A stretch of 64,000 bases of DNA, from NCBI RefSeq assembly GCF_010726085.1, contig NZ_AP022560.1, positions 4,278,001 to 4,342,000 on the forward strand, in the 5' to 3' direction. A program made the translations under genes and the position numbers. Below are positions 1 through 8,449 of the stretch, one piece after another (position 1 is the first letter of the stretch; each line of letters starts with the position of its first letter). The notes beneath the pieces were generated by a model. That model was not told the DNA's origin, did no database searches, and saw only the letters and a list, made by a program, of their open reading frames with translations. This DNA comes from Mycolicibacterium moriokaense. GTDB lineage: Bacteria > Actinomycetota > Actinomycetes > Mycobacteriales > Mycobacteriaceae.

Positions 1-590
1 CGCAACATCGCGGCATGCCCGGATGGATACGGCACGTCGATACCGCCCGCGAGTACCGCGACGGTCACGCCCTCGCCCGCCAGTGCGGCACGGTGTGCGG
101 CACCGTCGATCCCGAAGGCTCCTCCCGACACCACCGCCGCATCCCGAGCGACCAGACCCGCGGCGAAGTCGGCCGCGACGTAGTCGCCGTAGGCGGTCGC
201 GGCGCGAGTGCCGACGATCGCAGCGGCGCGGTACGAAACCTCGTCGAGATGTGCGGGGCCGACAGCCCACAGCACCATCGGTTCGTGCACTCGCGGCCGA
301 TCCCCCACCCCGCGGAACGCGTTGAACGCCAATAGTGGCCATTCGGCATCATCTGCGGTGACCAGCCGCCCATCCATTCGGTTCAGCACTTCCAGATCTT
401 CTGCAGCACAGTCGATCTGACGCCTCGCCTCGACCCGTCTAGCAAGAGTGTCGTCGTCGGTGTTGCCCGTACGGACGCGATCCGCCGCCTCCACCGGGCC
501 AACCCGCCGCACCAGCGTCAGCAACTCCGGGCAGGGCGGCTCCGCAACCCGCGACAGGTAGGCCCACGCCCGCGAGACCTCATCGGTCAT
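1..590 (-). CDS. dprA: DNA-processing protein DprA (3' part outside window)
   Basis: The first 196 codons of DprA/Smf, which loads RecA on incoming single-stranded DNA during transformation. I translated the minus strand from ATG 590. The Rossmann-like core is recognisable from AIVGTRAATAYG (about residue 124), then VVSGGAFGIDGAAHRAAL and VAVLAGGIDVPYPSGH. The reading frame runs off position 1, so the C-terminus is not in the window. The start overlaps the comM stop as ATGA, so comM and dprA are translationally coupled. The order yraN-comM-dprA is the one found in M. tuberculosis (Rv2898c-Rv2896c). Identification is secure from motifs and context. Confidence 0.93.
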   Translation of the reverse strand, partial: MTDEVSRAWAYLSRVAEPPCPELLTLVRRVGPVEAADRVRTGNTDDDTLARRVEARRQIDCAAEDLEVLNRMDGRLVTADDAEWPLLAFNAFRGVGDRPRVHEPMVLWAVGPAHLDEVSYRAAAIVGTRAATAYGDYVAADFAAGLVARDAAVVSGGAFGIDGAAHRAALAGEGVTVAVLAGGIDVPYPSGHAAML

Positions 591-2098
591 CGCGCACCTC
601 CGTTCTGTCGGAAGCTCAGTGCGGTGGTGACGTCCCCGAGCCCCGGCGATGTTCGGCCCGCCAAGTCGCTCAACGTCCAGGCGACCCGCAGACAACGGTC
701 CGCGCCGCGCATGCTGATCTGCCGCCGGTCCAACGCACTGCTGAGCGGTTGCATCACCTTTGCGGGAAGCCGGAACTCCTTGCGTAGCAACGGGGCACGC
801 ACTTCGGCATTCGTGCGGATTCCGTACGGACGCCACCGCTCCGCCGCAGCCGCACGAGCCGCGGCGACTCGCGCACACACCACCGCGGTCGATTCACCCT
901 CCTGCTGAGCGAACGCACCGGCACGCTCCGCATGCATCTCGACGACGAGGTCCACCCGATCCAGCAACGGACCCGACAACTTGCCCAGATACCGCCGCTT
1001 GACGTGACCCGGGCAGATGCAGTCTCGCGGGTCGGCGGGTGCGCACGGACAAGGATTCGCGGCCAGCACCAACTGGAACCGTGCCGGGTAACGCGCGACG
1101 CCGTCGCGGCGCGCCAGTCGAATCTCCCCGTCTTCCAACGGGGTTCGCAACGCCTCCAAGACGCTGACACCGATCTCCGCGCATTCGTCAAGGAACAGCA
1201 CCCCGCGGTGGGCACGGCTGACGGCTCCCGGCCGGGCCATTCCGCTGCCGCCGCCCACGATCGCCGCGACGCTGGAGGTGTGGTGCGGCGCTACGAACGG
1301 CGGCCGTGTGATCAACGGCGTATTGCTCGACAGTAGGCCGGCGACCGAATGAATGGCCGTGACCTCGAGCGCCTCGCTCTCGCTGAGCGAAGGCAACAGC
1401 CCTGGAAGCCGCTGCGCCAGCATCGTTTTCCCGACGCCCGGCGGACCCGTCAGCATCAGGTGGTGCGCACCGGCGGCGGCGACCTCGACCGCGTATCGGG
1501 CCTGCGTCTGACCCACCACATCGGCGAGGTCCGCCGAAGGCGAAGGCGCCCGAGGCGGCGCGGCGACGGACTCCTCGAGTTGTTCGTTACCCGCGACCCA
1601 CGCCCGAAGCTGACGCAGTGTCCGCACCCCTCTCACGTCGACGCCGTCCACAAGGGAAGCCTCGGCAAGATTGGCCACGGGAACCACGACGGTCGGCCAT
1701 CCCGCGCGCTTGGCCGCGAGTACGGCCGGCAGCACCCCTTTCACCGGCCGCACCCGGCCGTCGAGAGCCAATTCACCCAGAAGAACCGTCTTCTCCAGCC
1801 GCGGCCACTGCCCCTTACTTTGCGCGGCCATCACGGCGAGAGCCAGGGCAATGTCGAATACGGAGCCCATCTTCGGCAAGGTGGCCGGAGAGAGGGCCAG
1901 CGTCAGCCGCGACTGAGGCCAGTCGTCGCAACAGTTGGTGATCGCCGCGCGCACCCGGTTCCGCGATTCCTGCAACGCGGTGTCGGGCAACCCGACCAGG
2001 TACACACCGGGCAACCCGGAACTGATGTCGGCCTCGATCTCGACGATGTGCCCGTCGAGTCCGTGAACGGCCACCGAGAACGCTCGCCCGAGCGCCAT
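587..2098 (-). CDS. comM: Mg-chelatase-like AAA+ ATPase ComM/YifB
   Basis: 503 residues, the usual family length. The N-terminal Lon-protease-like domain covers residues 1-170 (VYLVGLPDTALQESRNRVRA). The AAA+ module has Walker A GPPGVGKT at about 218-225 and Walker B GVLFLDECAEIG. A Cys-rich stretch (NPCPCAPADPRDCICPGH) precedes the C-terminal Mg_chelatase_C domain. In naturally transformable bacteria ComM is a branch-migration helicase that extends integration of donor DNA. Its role in mycobacteria is less clear. It overlaps yraN by one base (TGATG) and dprA by four, so the three genes form one transcription unit. Confidence 0.95.
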   Translation of the reverse strand: MALGRAFSVAVHGLDGHIVEIEADISSGLPGVYLVGLPDTALQESRNRVRAAITNCCDDWPQSRLTLALSPATLPKMGSVFDIALALAVMAAQSKGQWPRLEKTVLLGELALDGRVRPVKGVLPAVLAAKRAGWPTVVVPVANLAEASLVDGVDVRGVRTLRQLRAWVAGNEQLEESVAAPPRAPSPSADLADVVGQTQARYAVEVAAAGAHHLMLTGPPGVGKTMLAQRLPGLLPSLSESEALEVTAIHSVAGLLSSNTPLITRPPFVAPHHTSSVAAIVGGGSGMARPGAVSRAHRGVLFLDECAEIGVSVLEALRTPLEDGEIRLARRDGVARYPARFQLVLAANPCPCAPADPRDCICPGHVKRRYLGKLSGPLLDRVDLVVEMHAERAGAFAQQEGESTAVVCARVAAARAAAAERWRPYGIRTNAEVRAPLLRKEFRLPAKVMQPLSSALDRRQISMRGADRCLRVAWTLSDLAGRTSPGLGDVTTALSFRQNGGAR

Positions 2099-2493
2099 CA
2101 GCCAACACCTTGCAGATGGGTGACCTCGGGGATGGGCCGCCGTCCGATCCGCACGCCGACGACGTCGATGCGCACCTCAGACCACTTGACGTCCTGCCCG
2201 GCCAACCACAACCCGGCCAGGCGCCGCAACCGCCGCAGCTTCTCAGGCGTGACGGCCTCATCGACACCCCCGAACCGATCGCTCGTGCGAGTCTTCACCT
2301 CGACGAACACTGCGATCCGGGCGGCGTCGTCGGCCGCGATGATGTCGAGTTCGCCGTAGCGGCAGCGCCAGTTGCGCATGAGCACTCGGAGCCCCAACGA
2401 CTGCAGATGTTCGACCGCCAACCGTTCCCCGAGTGCGCCGATTTCAGCACGGGTCCACGACGCGCGAGTCCCGGATGTCCTTCCAGATGTCAT
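2098..2493 (-). CDS. YraN/UPF0102 family nuclease-like protein
   Basis: 131 residues if started at ATG 2493; a GTG two codons upstream is also possible. UPF0102 proteins have a restriction-endonuclease-like fold. The signature is visible: GERLAVEHLQSLGLRVL, then RYGELDIIAAD and VFVEVKTRTSDRFGG, matching the conserved E/D-x-K core (GELDII, VEVKTR). The biochemical role is not established. It is the first gene of the yraN-comM-dprA unit, orthologous by position to Rv2898c. Upstream of it the conserved gene order breaks and the accessory region begins. Confidence 0.9.
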   Translation of the reverse strand: MTSGRTSGTRASWTRAEIGALGERLAVEHLQSLGLRVLMRNWRCRYGELDIIAADDAARIAVFVEVKTRTSDRFGGVDEAVTPEKLRRLRRLAGLWLAGQDVKWSEVRIDVVGVRIGRRPIPEVTHLQGVG

Positions 2494-2613
2494 GAGCACA
2501 CCGTGCGGGACGACCCCGACATACGACGGCCGTCACCGCGGGCTTATCCCCAACCGCCAACTCATCCACCGCCGCAAAGTTTCGCCACCGTCAACCACCG
2601 GGTACACGTCGGC

Positions 2614-3432
2614 ATGACCGACAAGACTCTGCACGGCGTAGCGGACCGTGCCACCGACAGCGATGCGTTTGAATACACCGCGCGTGCGGGCTTTGCCGTC
2701 AGCGGCGTGCTGCACCTGCTGGTCGGATACATCGTCATGCGCATCGCCTTCGGCTCCGGCGGTAACGCCGACCAGTCGGGCGCCCTGGCGACGTTGGCCG
2801 GTCAGACCGGTGGTGCGGTGCTCCTGTGGGTTGCGGCGATCGGCCTTGTGGCGCTTGGTTTCTGGCGTGTGGCCGAGGCGATCGTCGGCTCCAAACCCGG
2901 CGAAGGCTCGGGAGCCCACCGGGACGACACGCCCACGTGGAAACGTGCGAAGTCGCTCGGGTTGGCGATCGTGAACTTCGCGATCGCCTTGTCGGCGGCT
3001 CGCTTCGCCATCGGAAGCGGTCAGCAGAGCAGCCAGCAGAACGCCGGCATGAGCGGGCAATTGATGCAATCCGGTTGGGGAAAGTTCCTCCTCATCGCGG
3101 TGGGTCTGGGCCTCATCGGGGTGGGCGGCTATCACGTCTACAAGGGCGTGTCCAAGAAGTTCTTCAAGGATCTGCGTGTCTCGGGCGGCACCGGGATCAC
3201 CGCCGTCGGCGTCAGCGGCTACGCGGCCAAGGGGTTGGCGCTGACCGGCGCGGGCCTCCTGGTGATCGTCGCGACCCTGCAGGCCGATCCGTCCAAGGCG
3301 GCCGGCCTCGACGCCGCGGTCAAGACGCTCGGTCAGGCCCCATTCGGCAAGTTCCTGCTGATCCTCGCGGGACTCGGCATCGCCGCATTCGGCGGGTACA
3401 GCTTCGTCCGCGCCCGCTACGGACGCATGTGA
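2614..3432 (+). CDS. DUF1206 family integral membrane protein
   Basis: 272 residues from ATG 2614. The same frame is open much further upstream, but that part is antisense to yraN and its composition is coding shadow, so I reject it. The protein has three repeats of a two-helix unit: AGFAVSGVLHLLVGYIVMRI near residue 25, GYAAKGLALTGAGLLVIVA near 205, and others between. This is the layout of DUF1206, whose members carry six helices in three pairs. Function is unknown. It stands alone on the plus strand and converges on the DUF899 gene with a 14-base gap. Confidence 0.8.
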   Translation: MTDKTLHGVADRATDSDAFEYTARAGFAVSGVLHLLVGYIVMRIAFGSGGNADQSGALATLAGQTGGAVLLWVAAIGLVALGFWRVAEAIVGSKPGEGSGAHRDDTPTWKRAKSLGLAIVNFAIALSAARFAIGSGQQSSQQNAGMSGQLMQSGWGKFLLIAVGLGLIGVGGYHVYKGVSKKFFKDLRVSGGTGITAVGVSGYAAKGLALTGAGLLVIVATLQADPSKAAGLDAAVKTLGQAPFGKFLLILAGLGIAAFGGYSFVRARYGRM

Positions 3433-3446
3433 GCCGCGCGTAGACG

Positions 3447-4142
3447 TCAGCTTCCATAGGCTCGCGCGATGTCGGGGCTGTCGAGCCAACCCGAGTATGT
3501 CGGCCGCGACGGCCAGCCCTCGGGTGAGTCCTGCCATTCCTCCTGCCGCCCCCAGGGCAGGATGTCGATCAACCCGAATGTGTAGCCGAGCTGTTCGCTG
3601 CCCCGGCCGTTTGTATGCCAGGTCCGGTAGACCGTGTCCCCGTCCCGCAGAAAGACATTGATCCCGAAACCGTCGTTGGGCCCCGCGTCGACGTCGACGC
3701 CGAAGGAGCTGTCCGCCGACGAATACCACTCCATCTTGTTGCCCACCTTCGCGCGATAAGCCAGCGCCTCATCGATGGGCCCGTTCGTCACGATCACGAA
3801 CCGGGCGTCGTAGTTGTCGAGGAATTCGAGCCGGGTGAATTGCGACGTGAAGCCGGTGCAGCCACCGCACTGCCATTCGGCGCCGTTCTCCCACATGTGG
3901 TGGTAGACGATGAGCTGCGATCGACCGTCGAAGATGTCGACGAGCCGGATCGGACCATCCGCCCCGGCCAGCGTGTAGTCGTCCAACTTCACCATCGGCA
4001 GCCGCCTGCGCGCCGCCGCGATCGCGTCGAGCTCCCGCGTCGCCGCTTTCTCCCGCTTCCTCAGCTCGGCCAGTTCAGCACGCCACGTGTGGATATCGAC
4101 CACCGGCGGCTTGCCCGCTGTCGTCGTCGCCTGAGTAGTCAT
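3447..4142 (-). CDS. DUF899 family thioredoxin-like protein
   Basis: 231 residues, soluble. It matches the DUF899 family, which has a thioredoxin/AhpC-like fold: LIVYHHMWENGAEWQCGGCTG (about 85-105) holds the typical W-x-C-x-x-C cysteines, followed by FVIVTNGPIDEALAYR and FGINVFLRDGDTVYRTWH. The C-terminus (GYTFGLIDILPWGRQEEWQD) is also typical. The N-terminal third is a charged helix (LAELRKREKAATRELDAIAA). Function is unproven; a redox role is inferred from the fold. It is a monocistronic-looking gene between DUF1206 and the haemophore-like gene. Confidence 0.85.
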   Translation of the reverse strand: MTTQATTTAGKPPVVDIHTWRAELAELRKREKAATRELDAIAAARRRLPMVKLDDYTLAGADGPIRLVDIFDGRSQLIVYHHMWENGAEWQCGGCTGFTSQFTRLEFLDNYDARFVIVTNGPIDEALAYRAKVGNKMEWYSSADSSFGVDVDAGPNDGFGINVFLRDGDTVYRTWHTNGRGSEQLGYTFGLIDILPWGRQEEWQDSPEGWPSRPTYSGWLDSPDIARAYGS

Positions 4143-4240
4143 CTGCTGTCCCTGCCTGTCCCTTCGATGTGCCGGATGTACTCAATGGATCGACTCGCGC
4201 CGCCACCGAAACTCATCGGCCACCGAAGGACGGCGGGCGG

Positions 4241-4630
4241 TCAGACCTGCATCGCCTCGAAAAGCGTCGCGAACTGCCCCGGGGTGATGGCTATGCCGCA
4301 CTGGTTGCGCAGGTCCTGCAGCGGACCCGCGATCCTCCGCAGGTCCAGGAACTCGCCGGGGTTGGCCGTGAAGTACCCCCGCACGTTGTTGCGAGCCACG
4401 TCCGGCGGCTGCGTGGCAGCCGCAGTCAACACGTCGTTAGCGCCGGGATGCGCGCTGAGGTAGCCGCCGGCCTCGGCGAGCACGCCGCCGGCGACGCTGG
4501 CGAGCCCGCTGGCGGTGCAGTCGGCCGCGCCGGCCGTGGGCGCCGCGATGAGCGCAGCGGACGCCCCGAGGGCACATGCGGCGATCGCTGAGCTGACTCG
4601 CGGACGTCTGGGTTGGGCTGACTTCTTCAT
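4241..4630 (-). CDS. Haemophore-related secreted protein (MHB-type)
   Basis: 129 residues. A Sec signal peptide ends near AGAADCTASG: a basic start (MKKSAQPRRPR), then the hydrophobic stretch SSAIAACALGASAALIAA. The mature part has one Cys near each end (DCTASGL and LRNQCGI) and an all-helical sequence with AHPGANDVLTA and YFTANPGEF. This is the pattern of the mycobacterial haem-binding family that includes Rv0203. It is divergent from the Fe(III) transporter operon, and the region between holds an IdeR-like box, which fits a role in haem or iron capture. Haem binding is inferred, not shown by the sequence. Confidence 0.75.
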   Translation of the reverse strand: MKKSAQPRRPRVSSAIAACALGASAALIAAPTAGAADCTASGLASVAGGVLAEAGGYLSAHPGANDVLTAAATQPPDVARNNVRGYFTANPGEFLDLRRIAGPLQDLRNQCGIAITPGQFATLFEAMQV

Positions 4631-4764
4631 TCGGTGTCCTCAGGTTCGGTGCCGACGGATGAGGGCTAACGTACCCGCCCCGTGGCCGCCGGACACACCG
4701 CAGCGATTCAGCACAGCAACCGTGCGGGACCCCGCCGAAACGATGTGGTCGCAGGGTATGTTCA

Positions 4765-4783
4765 TTAGGTAAACCTCAGCTAA
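4765..4783 (+). promoter_or_regulatory. IdeR/DtxR-type iron box
   Basis: TTAGGTAAACCTCAGCTAA matches the 19-bp IdeR consensus (TTAGGTTAGSCTAACCTAA) at 15 of 19 positions by my count, with both outer arms TTAGG and CTAA intact. It ends 31 bases before the iron-binding-protein start and lies 135 bases from the divergent haemophore-like start. A possible -10 (TATGTT, 4757-4762) would place the transcription start inside the box, where IdeR-Fe(II) would repress. The match is seen; the regulation is inferred. Confidence 0.7.
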
Positions 4784-4814
4784 GCGCCGGGTCGGCGCGG
4801 GAAGGACCACCTGG

Positions 4815-5831
4815 ATGCGCCCTCGTTGGAGCCGGATCGCCGCGCTCTTGTCAGCTGTTGCCGTGGTGTTCGCCGCGACCTCCTGCTCGAGCTCCGACGA
4901 GAGCGACGAACTGCTGATCTACAACGCCCAGCACGAGTCGCTGACCAAGGAATGGATCGACGCATTCACCAAAGAGACCGGCATCAAGGTCACGTACCGC
5001 CAAGGTGGTGACACCGAACTCGGAAACCAGCTGGTCGCCGAGGGTGCCGAGTCCCCCGCCGACGTCTTCTTGACGGAGAACTCACCGGCCATGGCCGCAG
5101 TCGAGAAGGCGGGACTATTCGCCGATCTCGATCCCGCCACCCTCGAGCAGGTTCCTGCGCAGTACCGCCCGGAAACCGGCAAGTGGACCGGCGTCGCGGC
5201 GCGCAGCACCGTCTTCGTCTACAACACCTCCAAGCTGCAGCCTGACCAGCTCCCGAAGTCACTGCTGGACCTGCAGCTGCCGGAATGGAAGGGCCGCTGG
5301 GGCGCCCCGCCGACGAAAGCGGACTTCCAGGCCATCGTCGCGGCGCTGTTGCAGCTGACGGGTGAGGCCGAGACTTCGAAGTGGCTCGCGGCGATGAAGT
5401 CCGGTGCGACGCTCTACAGCGATAACATCGCCACGCTGAAGGCGGTCAACGCCGGCGAGGTCGACGGCGGTGTGATCTATCACTACTACTGGTTCCGCGA
5501 TCAGTCGAAAACCAAAGAGATGAGCGCGAATACGGCGCTGCACTACTTCAAGCACGAAGATCCGGGCGCCTTCGTCAGCCTGTCCGGCGGCGGCGTCCTC
5601 GCATCCAGCAAGAAGAAGGACCAGGCCCAGCAGTTCATCAAGTTCATCACCGGCGAGAAGGGGCAGGAGGTGCTGGAGAAGGGCACGTCGTTCGAATACC
5701 CCGTCGCCAGTGGGGTGCCCGCCAATCCCGCACTGCCGCCGTTGGATACGCTGCAGGCGCCCAAGGTGGACCCGTCGACGCTGAACTCCCAGCTGGTGAC
5801 GGAGCTGATGACGAAGGCGGGCTTGCTGTAG
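4815..5831 (+). CDS. Fe(III) ABC transporter substrate-binding lipoprotein
   Basis: 338 residues, started at ATG 4815 with AAGGA upstream. The N-terminus is a lipoprotein signal: WSRIAALLSAVAVVFAATSC, with the lipid-attachment Cys at about 24 followed by a Ser-rich linker. The mature part is of the FbpA/AfuA type (family 1 extracellular solute-binding): LLIYNAQHESLTKEWIDAF, TGIKVTYRQGGDTELGNQL, DVFLTENSPAMAAVEKAGL, and the paired tyrosines in VIYHYYWFRDQ typical of ferric-binding proteins. It is the first gene of a four-gene operon with permease, ATPase and the adenylation fusion protein. An IdeR-like box lies upstream. Ferric iron as ligand is well supported by family; a chelate could be the true substrate. 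Confidence 0.88.
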   Translation: MRPRWSRIAALLSAVAVVFAATSCSSSDESDELLIYNAQHESLTKEWIDAFTKETGIKVTYRQGGDTELGNQLVAEGAESPADVFLTENSPAMAAVEKAGLFADLDPATLEQVPAQYRPETGKWTGVAARSTVFVYNTSKLQPDQLPKSLLDLQLPEWKGRWGAPPTKADFQAIVAALLQLTGEAETSKWLAAMKSGATLYSDNIATLKAVNAGEVDGGVIYHYYWFRDQSKTKEMSANTALHYFKHEDPGAFVSLSGGGVLASSKKKDQAQQFIKFITGEKGQEVLEKGTSFEYPVASGVPANPALPPLDTLQAPKVDPSTLNSQLVTELMTKAGLL

Positions 5832-7409
5832 GTGACTGCTGCTCCACCCGTCCCGGCACCCGCGATTGAAACCTCGTGGTCGGAAGCGACCGCGAGGCCG
5901 GGTCCGCTGGTCTCGGCGACGGTCGCGATTCTGGTTGCCGCCACCTGCATTCCACTCGGTTACGTGGTGTGGGGCACGGTGTCGGTCGGGTGGACGCGCG
6001 CCTACGAATTGGTTGTCCGGCCACGAGTCGGCGAACTGCTGATCAACACCGTCGCACTGGTTTTCATCACGGTGCCGCTGTGCGCACTGATCGGGGTCGG
6101 CGTGGCCTGGCTGACCGAACGAACCGACCTTCCGGGCCGAGGCTTCTGGCGTCCGTTGTTCGTTGCGCCGCTGGCTGTTCCGGCGTTCGTGAACAGCTAC
6201 GCCTGGGTCGGTGTGATCCCGTCGATCCACGGGCTGTGGGCGGGAGTGCTGATCACCACACTGTCGTATTTCCCGTTCATGTATCTGCCCGTGGCGGCCA
6301 CCCTGCGTCGGCTCGATCCCGCCGTCGAGGAGTCGGCCCGTGCGCTCGGTTCGGATTCGGTGGCGGTGTTCTTCCGAGTCGTGTTGCCACAGCTGCGGCT
6401 CGCGATCCTCGGCGGCGGGTTGCTCGTCGGCGTGCATCTACTCGCCGAGTTCGGCGCGTTCGCGATGATCCGCTTCGACACCTTCACCGTCGCGATTTTC
6501 CAGCAGTTCCAGGTCACCTTCGACGGCGCGGCGGGCAGCATGCTCGCCGGTGTGCTGGTGTTGCTCTGTCTGGCGCTGCTCACCGCCGAGGCGGCCGCAC
6601 GCGGCAAGATCCGATTCGCCAGGATCGGCTCCGGAGCGCCACGTACAGCAACCCCGAACCACCTGGGCCGCAGCACAATCCCCGCGCTGGCCGCGCTCAC
6701 CGTCCTTGCGGTGCTGTCGCTTGGCGTTCCGGTGTGGACACTGCTGCGCTGGCTGTGGATCGGTGGCGCCGAGGTATGGGATCTGTCCGAACTCGGCAAT
6801 TCGCTGGCTCAGACCATCGGTTTGGCGGGCACAGCCGCAGTCATCACGACGGTGCTGGCCTTCCCCGTCGCGTGGGTCGCGGTGAGATCCAGCGGCGTGC
6901 TGGCCCGCGCCGTCGAGGGCGCCAACTACATCACCAGCTCACTGCCGGGCATCGTCACCGCCCTCGCCCTGGTGACCGTCGCCATCCACTACGTGCGACC
7001 GCTCTATCAGAGTGTGCCGCTGATCGTGTTCGCCTACGTCCTGCTGTTCATGCCGCGAGCGCTGGTCAATGTGCGGGCCGGGCTGGCCCAGGTGCCGCCC
7101 AGCCTGGAGGAAGCCTCCCGGTCGTTGGGCGTATCGCCGACGGCGACGTTCCTGCGCGTGACGCTGCGCCTCACCGCACCCGCCGCCGCTGCCGGCGCAT
7201 CCTTGGTATTCGTTGCGGTGGCAACGGAATTGACCGCAACATTGCTGCTCGCACCGACCGGAACGCGAACATTGGCCATGCTGTTCTGGTCGTTCAGCAG
7301 CGAACTCGACTACGCCGCGGCCGCCCCCTACGCAATGGTGCTGGTTCTGCTGGCGATACCTGTGACCGTTCTGCTTTTCCGCCAGTCCATGAAGGTGGCC
7401 GCCCTGTGA
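5832..7409 (+). CDS. Fe(III) ABC transporter permease (FbpB-type, duplicated)
   Basis: 525 residues from GTG 5832, immediately after the stop of the binding-protein gene. It has two tandem permease halves with about 12 membrane helices. Each half carries an EAA loop: VEESARALGSDSVAVFFRV in the first and LEEASRSLGVSPTATFLRV in the second, both followed by PQLR or LRLT. This is the arrangement of FbpB/SfuB ferric permeases, where both halves of the pore are in one chain. Its stop overlaps the ATPase start as GTGA. It forms the inner-membrane channel of the importer. Confidence 0.92.
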   Translation: MTAAPPVPAPAIETSWSEATARPGPLVSATVAILVAATCIPLGYVVWGTVSVGWTRAYELVVRPRVGELLINTVALVFITVPLCALIGVGVAWLTERTDLPGRGFWRPLFVAPLAVPAFVNSYAWVGVIPSIHGLWAGVLITTLSYFPFMYLPVAATLRRLDPAVEESARALGSDSVAVFFRVVLPQLRLAILGGGLLVGVHLLAEFGAFAMIRFDTFTVAIFQQFQVTFDGAAGSMLAGVLVLLCLALLTAEAAARGKIRFARIGSGAPRTATPNHLGRSTIPALAALTVLAVLSLGVPVWTLLRWLWIGGAEVWDLSELGNSLAQTIGLAGTAAVITTVLAFPVAWVAVRSSGVLARAVEGANYITSSLPGIVTALALVTVAIHYVRPLYQSVPLIVFAYVLLFMPRALVNVRAGLAQVPPSLEEASRSLGVSPTATFLRVTLRLTAPAAAAGASLVFVAVATELTATLLLAPTGTRTLAMLFWSFSSELDYAAAAPYAMVLVLLAIPVTVLLFRQSMKVAAL

Positions 7410-8449
7410 CCGAACCACTGGTCGACATCCGGGGACTCGCGAAGTCCTTCAACGGCCATGTCGTACTGGACCACATCGACCTGCAGTTGGAGCGCGGCAC
7501 CACGACTGCGGTGGTGGGTGCCTCCGGCTGCGGAAAGACGACGCTGCTGCGGCTCATCGCAGGCTTTGAGACTCCCGACGATGGAACGGTCACCATCGAC
7601 GGCAGGCAGGTCGCCGGTGCAGGACGCGCGGTGCCACCGCACCTGCGCAGCGTCGGCTATGTCGCGCAGGACGGCGCGTTGTTCCCGCATCTGACCGTCG
7701 GGCAGAACATCGCCTACGGGATTCGCGGCGAAGGCCGCGACAAGGTGCGCCGCCGCGTCGACGAACTGCTCGAAACCGTCTCTCTCGATAGGTCGTTCGC
7801 CGCGCGTCGGCCACATCAGCTCTCGGGCGGCCAGCAGCAGCGCGTCGCACTCGCCCGCGCGCTGGCCCGCCAGCCGGTCCTGATGCTGCTCGACGAGCCG
7901 TTCAGCGCGCTGGATACCGGGCTCCGTGCGTCCACCCGAAAGGTGGTCGCCGGGTTACTCGCCGAAGCAGGCATCACGTCGCTGCTCGTGACCCATGACC
8001 AGGAGGAGGCGCTGTCGATCGCCGACCAGGTGGCGGTGATGCGCGAGGGCCGGTTCACCCAGGTCGGCTCGCCTCAGCTGGTGTACCGGCAGCCCAACGA
8101 TCGCTTCACCGCCGAGTTCCTCGGCGACAGCATCACGCTGCCGTGTGTCGTCGTGTCCGGAGTCGCCGAATGTGCGATCGGACGGGTAGCGGTGCACGCC
8201 GAAGACGGTCCGGGCACCTTGTTGTTGCGGCCCGAACAACTTGTGGCGAAAGCCGTTTCGGACAGCGAGGAGCTGGACGGTGTCGGCAAGGTCATGGCGG
8301 TCGAGTTCCTCGGCCACGACGTACTGTTGACCATCGATCCCGCGAGGGACGCCGAACCGATCGTGGTGCGTCAGGCCAGCCTCGATCCCCCACGTGTCGA
8401 CGCGAAGGTGCGCATCGAGGTGGTGGGGACCGGAGTCGTCTTCACATGA
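7406..8449 (+). CDS. Fe(III) ABC transporter ATPase (FbpC-type)
   Basis: 347 residues from GTG 7406, which overlaps the permease stop as GTGA; longer upstream frames are shadow of the permease. Motifs in order: Walker A GASGCGKTT near residue 37, Q-loop YVAQDGALFPHLTVG, signature LSGGQQQRVALARAL, Walker B VLMLLDEPFSALD, and H-loop VTHDQEEA. A C-terminal TOBE-like domain (LLLRPEQLVAKA onward) is typical of FbpC/PotA importers. It energises ferric uptake with the two preceding proteins. The stop overlaps the next gene as ATGA, so the fusion enzyme downstream is coupled to the transporter. Confidence 0.94.
   Translation: MTEPLVDIRGLAKSFNGHVVLDHIDLQLERGTTTAVVGASGCGKTTLLRLIAGFETPDDGTVTIDGRQVAGAGRAVPPHLRSVGYVAQDGALFPHLTVGQNIAYGIRGEGRDKVRRRVDELLETVSLDRSFAARRPHQLSGGQQQRVALARALARQPVLMLLDEPFSALDTGLRASTRKVVAGLLAEAGITSLLVTHDQEEALSIADQVAVMREGRFTQVGSPQLVYRQPNDRFTAEFLGDSITLPCVVVSGVAECAIGRVAVHAEDGPGTLLLRPEQLVAKAVSDSEELDGVGKVMAVEFLGHDVLLTIDPARDAEPIVVRQASLDPPRVDAKVRIEVVGTGVVFT

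Noticed and set aside
2110..2613. Upstream extension of the DUF1206 gene
   Set aside because: It overlaps yraN in antisense and contains Pro/Gln-rich shadow; the membrane protein starts naturally at ATG 2614.
2494..2613. Possible attachment site or direct repeats at the edges of the accessory segment
   Set aside because: Comparing the left edge with 43672-43841 by eye showed no shared string worth reporting.
5259..6437. A 392-residue minus-strand open frame
   Set aside because: Antisense to the ferric-binding protein and permease genes. Composition is Arg/Gln/His-rich shadow.
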